Positions 59,205-64,000 of a stretch of DNA of 64,000 bases are shown piece after piece. Numbering within the stretch: the stretch's first letter is position 1; each line of letters opens with the position of its first letter. The position numbers and the translations under genes were made by a program. The stretch is from Hypomesus transpacificus (lineage: Eukaryota > Chordata > Actinopteri > Osmeriformes > Osmeridae). The notes below the pieces were generated by a model. It was not told where the DNA came from. It saw only the letters and a program-made list of their open reading frames with translations, and searched no databases. The stretch lies in the NCBI RefSeq assembly GCF_021917145.1, contig NC_061067.1:5227389-5291388 (forward strand), in the 5' to 3' direction.

Positions 59205-62200
59205 ATGCCAGCCCCTAAAAGAAAGTTGGACTCCCCTGATACAGATGGCAAGAAAATTAAACCGGATCAGAATGATCTTCCCTCACCAATCAATAATACT
59301 ACAGCTTCAGAAACATCAAGCACATCTGACGAAACTTCAATCTCAGAGAGGATTACAGTTGCTCCCCGGACTAGAAAAAAGTCTTTAGGGGAGCCAGAAG
59401 AGGAAAGCACACCAGCAAACAGTGCCTGCCTCTCCTCTCAGGGGAACACAACAGAGGTCACCCCCATGCCCATGCCCAGTTCTCCTGGCAATAAAGCCAA
59501 GCTGCTGAAAGCCACAAGTGCCTCCTGCGGAGAAGCGCTCTCAAAGACAGCCAACTCCAAAGCTGCCCTTAAGAGACCAGCCAGCATCTCTAGAACAGCC
59601 TCCACAGAATCTGACGACGAGCTTAGCAGTGAGGGGAGTAAAATCGAGCTGTTCGAAGGGAGAAGTGAGGGAGACAGACCCCGCTGTATCAGACAATACT
59701 CGAATGGAGTGAGAGGAAAGCGCTCTGCTATAGGGTCATCATGTGACCCGAAGGAGGCCAGCGAAGTAGTGCCCCCTGACCCAATACAAATGGATCATAA
59801 CTATGGAAGGTATTCAACCCTTCCAAGCAGCTGGCCCAAGTCTGGGAGCGAGGGTGAGGAAACAAAGGAGAGATGTATAGAGCCGACCAAATGCCCAGAG
59901 AGCCAAAGAGATGCGAATGTGAAAACTGAAGCACCTGTACTGTCAACATCAGATCCTTCCCCAGAACAGTTGGCAGTGAGAGAGGGTATACCAGAGTTGG
60001 CTCACACACCTCTGGAATTAACAGAGACAGGAAGGGTCCAAGAGACAGAGCCGGTCCATGAACAGATACAACCAAGGAAAGAGACACAGGTGAGATCTGA
60101 TGCTGTCCCTGAGAAGGTAACTGCTTGTGAAGGGAGCAAAGAGTCAAATCCTATACCTGAACAGGTCAAACTAAGAGACGAAATCCAAGATGTGGCTCCA
60201 GATCCTATCCCTGCTCAACTCAAAGAGAAAGAAGGAAGAAACGAGTCCAATCCCACACCACAAGTGAATCATAGTGACGAGACACAGCCAGTGACTTCAG
60301 ATGCTGTCCCTGAGCATGTGAATGAAGCTCATAAGGAGTCAATTCCTACTCCTCATCAGGTCCATTCTAGTGAAGGACCTGAGGAGTCTACTGATGTCCT
60401 TGAAGAGGTGAACCCAAATATGATGACCCAGGAGCCGAGTTCCACACCTGAACAGGGCAAGAAAGAGAAGACATCTGACCCTGATCAAGTTCAAAAGAGT
60501 GAGGGGACCAGAGACTCAGATCTAACCCCTGAAGAGAGCAAACAGAATGAAAGGACTCTGGATGAGCTTGCCGTTCCAGAAGAGATTTATACCACAGAGA
60601 TCACACAAGAGTGTAGTTCTTCCCCTGAAACTGTGAGCCACAGTAAGGGGACACAGGGCATTACATCAGAGGCTCTTCCTGGTCAGGCAAATCATGGTGA
60701 ACTAACGCAAATGTTTGAAGAGGGGAATCCGAGTGGAGTGACCCAAGAGTCAAATCCCGTCCCCGAACAGGTGAATGAAGCTGGAGAGCGGAATGAGTTG
60801 AATTATGTCCCTCCACAACTGAAGCAAAATGAAGTAGCCCAACAGGTGACATCAGATTATGTTCCTGAACAAAGGAAAGAAAGAGTTGATCAGATTGAGG
60901 AAGATCAAGAGGTGATACAAGAGACCGTTCCAGATGATGTGAAGAAGCATGAAGGGATCCCACAGATGCCATCAGATCACATCCCTAAACAAGAGATTGA
61001 AGAAGAAAGAGCTCAAAGGTCAGTCCCAGCACCTGGAGAGGTGAATCAGATCGAAGCGAGCAAAGAAGTTAATCCCACTCTTGAAAAACAAATACATCTG
61101 AGTGTGGGGACTCCAGAGTTTAAATCAGATGCAGCCCCTGAACAGGTGAATCAGATTGAAGAGAGCAAAGATTCGAATCTCAGTCCTGATCATCATGGAG
61201 GTGAGGGGGCTCAGGAGCTGACTTCAGATGCCGTCCCCGATAACGTGAAAGATGTGAATCTCAGTCTTAATCATCAAGGGGATCAGAGTGAGGGGACTGA
61301 GTTCAAATCAGAAGCTGCGCCTGAACAGGTGAATCAGATTGTGAGTGAGGAGGCTCAGGAGCTGACTTCAGATGCCGTCCCCGGTAACGTGAACGAGGTG
61401 AAAGGTGAAAAAGTGAAAGATGTGAATCCCAGTCTTGATCATCAAGGGAATCAGAGTGAGGGGACTGAGTTCAAATCAGAAGCTGCCTCTGGTGGACAGG
61501 TGAATCAGGTGAAAGATGACAAAGAGTCTGATCCTACTCTTAAACATCAAATGAATCCGAGTGAGTGGACTCAGGACTCAGATCCTGTCCCTGAACAGCC
61601 GAGTCAGATTGAAGATAGCAAAGAGTTGAATACAACACCTGAACAAGTGCATCAAAGTGAGGGGACCGAAGAGATAAAGCCAGATGCTGTCCCAGATCTA
61701 AATCAAAATGAAGGCACACAGGGGCCAAATTCCACATTTGAAAAGGTGAATGAAAGTGAAGGTACTCAGGAAATGAAGCAGTATGCTATGGACAACTCTG
61801 CCAATGAAGTCAGTGACAGTCCACCTCCCCTTGATACACTGGCTAAAATCATCCAAGAGTCCAATATTTGTGGAGAGCTTTTTCCTGACATAAATGACAG
61901 TAGCCCTGAGGTTGTAAATGTGTGTGTTCAAGGCTCTGCAGAGGTCCTGAAGAAAGACAGTGACTTCGAACGCGCAGAGAACCTTGAGTGCCTAGTACCA
62001 ACCCCCATAATTGTGGAGGACATAGAGATTGGGCACTGTGTTGTGGAGGTGGTGGGGGAGAGCCTGGAAGAGTTGGAGAGTGATCTGGAAATCATAGACC
62101 AGAAAATTCAGGCGAAACAAGAATTCCCTCCAGTGAAAAGATCAGAGGAAGTGGCATGCAGCCAGCAGAAAATCCAGGAACCAAGTACCCAAAATACAGC

Positions 62201-64000
62201 CCTGGTTTCTTCCAATCAAGGCAGCACGAATGGTGTATCCACCGAAGTTAAAAAGACAAACGTCAGCGTTGAGAAGAAATCTAAGAAACAGGAAATGAAC
62301 CCCCAGGCCAGGACCAAAGCCCGCCTCGCCGCCCTGGCAGAGCAGAAGGCAGCGGCCTCCAAGAAAGCGGCCAATCGACTGAGGCAGCTCAACCTCTTGG
62401 CCCTGTGTGAAGAGATAGCTGACGACATCGCCTCAGACAGCATGTTGATCAAGGTGAAGGAGGAGCCGTCCGTTCCTCCCATTAAACCTGAACCTGCAAA
62501 TGTGGAATGCCAGCCATCACCTTCCCCGCCCGTTACCCAGGACACGGACACCGCCTCTGCTGTCCCGACTCCGGCTGGCCCTGAGGAGCGGGTTCCGTCT
62601 GCCGTCGCTGCCGATGAACCCAAACCAGCACAACTAGCCGAGGCCAAGCCCCCTGAGGCTGGGCCGGCTGAAGTTAAGCCCACAGTGGAGCCGCCGAAGA
62701 GGCGCTTCTTCATCAGCCAGGTGACTGTGCCCCTGAAAAGCGACGAGAAGAAGAAGCTGACCCGCTTCCAGAGGCTGCGGCAGGTGGAGCTGCAGCGGGA
62801 GAAGATGTCGTGGACCAGGGTGAAGAAGCTCAAATCGGACCAGGCCAATCAGAAGATGGCTCCGGAGACAGATGTGAAACCCGCCTTGTCATCACTGTGC
62901 GTTCCCGCTACCCCAGCAGCATCCCAGGTGGCCAAAATTTCCCCTGTCACGCCTACGCCCAGTCCCAGTCCGGCTGTACCCAAGACAGCTCCCGCTCCCT
63001 CTCCAGCTTCCACCAGCAAGACTGCAATACCTAAAGTTGAACCCCCTAAAGTTGAGCCCCCAAAACCCACCCCCACGCAGGGACCTACCATCAGAGTTAC
63101 CAGAAGTGGTCCTAAGAGAGTCCTGCCAGCGGTACCTCCGCCCATGCCCAACGGGATGACCAAACAGAAACCCAAGCCTGAGGTGGATTATAAGCCTTAC
63201 AGACCCAGACCCAGGTACTCTGCTGACGACTTTGAGCTTGACGGCATGGACGATGAACCCAAACCTGTAGTCAAGAAGCTAGTAGTGCCAGCGCCGCAAG
63301 TGGCACCCATGACTGCGAAGAATGGCAAGCCAGAGGTAATTGTCAAGCTCCTTTTCAGACAGCCACTTTGAAAATGATTGACTCAGACATTTGTGATAAC
63401 TATGCAGTCTGTGATGTGCAATGTTTCAAAGTGATTTCCTAACCATTCGTTTACAGATATCGACAAGGAAGGTACTTACCCCTCTTCCTAAAGAGCCTCA
63501 GAGAGGCCCTGTTGACAAACAGAAGCACGAAGACAAGCCTGCTGGTATTCTAAACATCTTTTAATTTACATATACTTGTCAGATTTGTTTGTTGTTGTAA
63601 TCCTTTGTATTAGCTGAACCTATTAGTGTCATAATACTTTATCTAAGTCACATTTTATGATTTTAATATCTTTCTCTCTTACCATCCTCATAGTTAAAGA
63701 GGTTAAGTCACCAGCACCAGATGCCAAGACAACGACGGCTACACCTCCACCAGCAACAACAGCTTCACAGGAAACTACAACAACACAAGCAACAACAACA
63801 ACACAAGCAGCAACAACAACAACAACAACAACACAAGCAACAACTACGGAGACAAAAGCACCAGAAAAGCCGCTCAACCAGTAAGAATCCTTCACAAACT
63901 GAATAGGCCATTCACAGACGCATTATTTGCCTAAACATTCAGCACACTTAACCGTGAATGCCTTCTGTTACAGAGTGAAGGTTGAGGCAGGAGAGAACAG
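59205..64000 (+). CDS. large unrecognised nuclear-type protein with acidic repeats, 3' truncated
   Basis: I do not recognise this gene. The exons seen are 59205-63335, 63457-63544, 63694-63880 and 63974 onward, all GT-AG and in phase, giving about 1,478 residues so far; the gene runs off the window. The ATG follows an acceptor by one base. The start MPAPKRKLDSPDTDGKKIKP contains basic nuclear-localisation-like clusters. Residues 1-250 are Ser/Thr-rich. About 280-860 form a degenerate acidic repeat of roughly 20 residues around (V/T)PEQVNQxEGTQE. About 1034-1075 are Ala/Lys/Arg-rich and helical (KARLAALAEQ, RLRQLNLLALCEEIADD). A likely SUMO-type motif, IKVKEEP, follows. A basic block at 1167-1215 (RRFFISQVTVPL, KKKLTRFQRLRQVELQREK) looks like the conserved core. 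The tail is Pro/Thr-rich. A chromatin or transcription role is a guess. Confidence 0.75.
63721..63845 (+). repeat. coding (ACA/CAA)n trinucleotide repeat
   Basis: Imperfect CAA/ACA repeat inside an exon of the unknown gene. In the spliced frame it encodes Thr-rich sequence (TTTTQATTTT, AATTTTTTTQ). The alternative frame would be polyglutamine. Confidence 0.85.

Noticed and set aside
63336..63371. Stop codon at 63369-63371 as the end of the large protein
   Set aside because: A GTAATT donor at 63336 and in-phase downstream exons with good acceptors continue the protein. The read-through stop would be intronic, though an intron-retained short isoform is possible.

Overview
The window is nuclear DNA of a ray-finned (teleost) fish. 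Genes are split by GT-AG introns and encode clear vertebrate proteins. The introns and spacers are full of (CA)n, (GA)n and (CT)n microsatellites, tRNA-derived SINE pieces with the familiar fish tail (CTGGATAAGAGCGTCTGCTA), fold-back MITEs and LTR scraps. No plasmid, phage, CRISPR or bacterial operon structure is present. The species cannot be named from sequence alone.

Layout. (1) 0.5-0.84 kb and 37.5-37.7 kb, minus strand: two coding exons of the transcription factor gene pou6f2, a His/Gln/Pro-rich exon and an N-terminal exon. The exon or exons expected between them were not found. (2) 10.8-13.2 kb: a repeat-rich strip with a 92-97 bp tandem array, an LTR/primer-binding-site relic and a tRNA-like SINE piece. 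(3) 13.5-14.7 kb, minus: taf10, complete in five exons. (4) 15.5-18.6 kb, plus: a complete 13-exon Gfo/Idh/MocA-family oxidoreductase of unknown substrate, head-to-head with taf10. (5) 23.0-29.8 kb, plus: errfi1 (MIG6), with a TATA promoter, a non-coding first exon, three coding exons and an AU-rich 3' UTR. (6) 30,886-30,985: an assembly gap of exactly 100 N. (7) 31-42 kb: non-coding DNA of the pou6f2 5' region, with TAAT-rich candidate enhancers. (8) 43.0-45.2 kb, minus: a Siglec/CD22-like inhibitory immunoglobulin receptor whose five Ig domains, membrane helix and ITIM tail all lie in one exon. (9) 46.3-58.1 kb, plus: vps41, complete in 29 exons. (10) 59.2 kb to the window end, plus: a large unrecognised, probably nuclear protein with a degenerate acidic repeat array, running off the window.

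How it fits together. The head-to-head vps41/pou6f2 pair matches the order at human 7p14, so the right half is conventional synteny. The taf10-oxidoreductase-errfi1 block lies between two pou6f2 exons and borders the gap. Either these genes are nested in an enlarged pou6f2 intron or the assembly has joined unrelated contigs. The proteins belong to unrelated pathways: transcription (POU6F2, TAF10), receptor-kinase feedback (ERRFI1), immune inhibition (the Ig receptor) and endolysosomal tethering (VPS41).

No clearly new biological system is evident. The items most worth follow-up are the interrupted pou6f2 locus, the intron-poor inhibitory receptor, the repeat-bearing unknown protein, the uncharacterised oxidoreductase and the Tyr-to-Phe change in the EGFR-inhibiting segment of ERRFI1.
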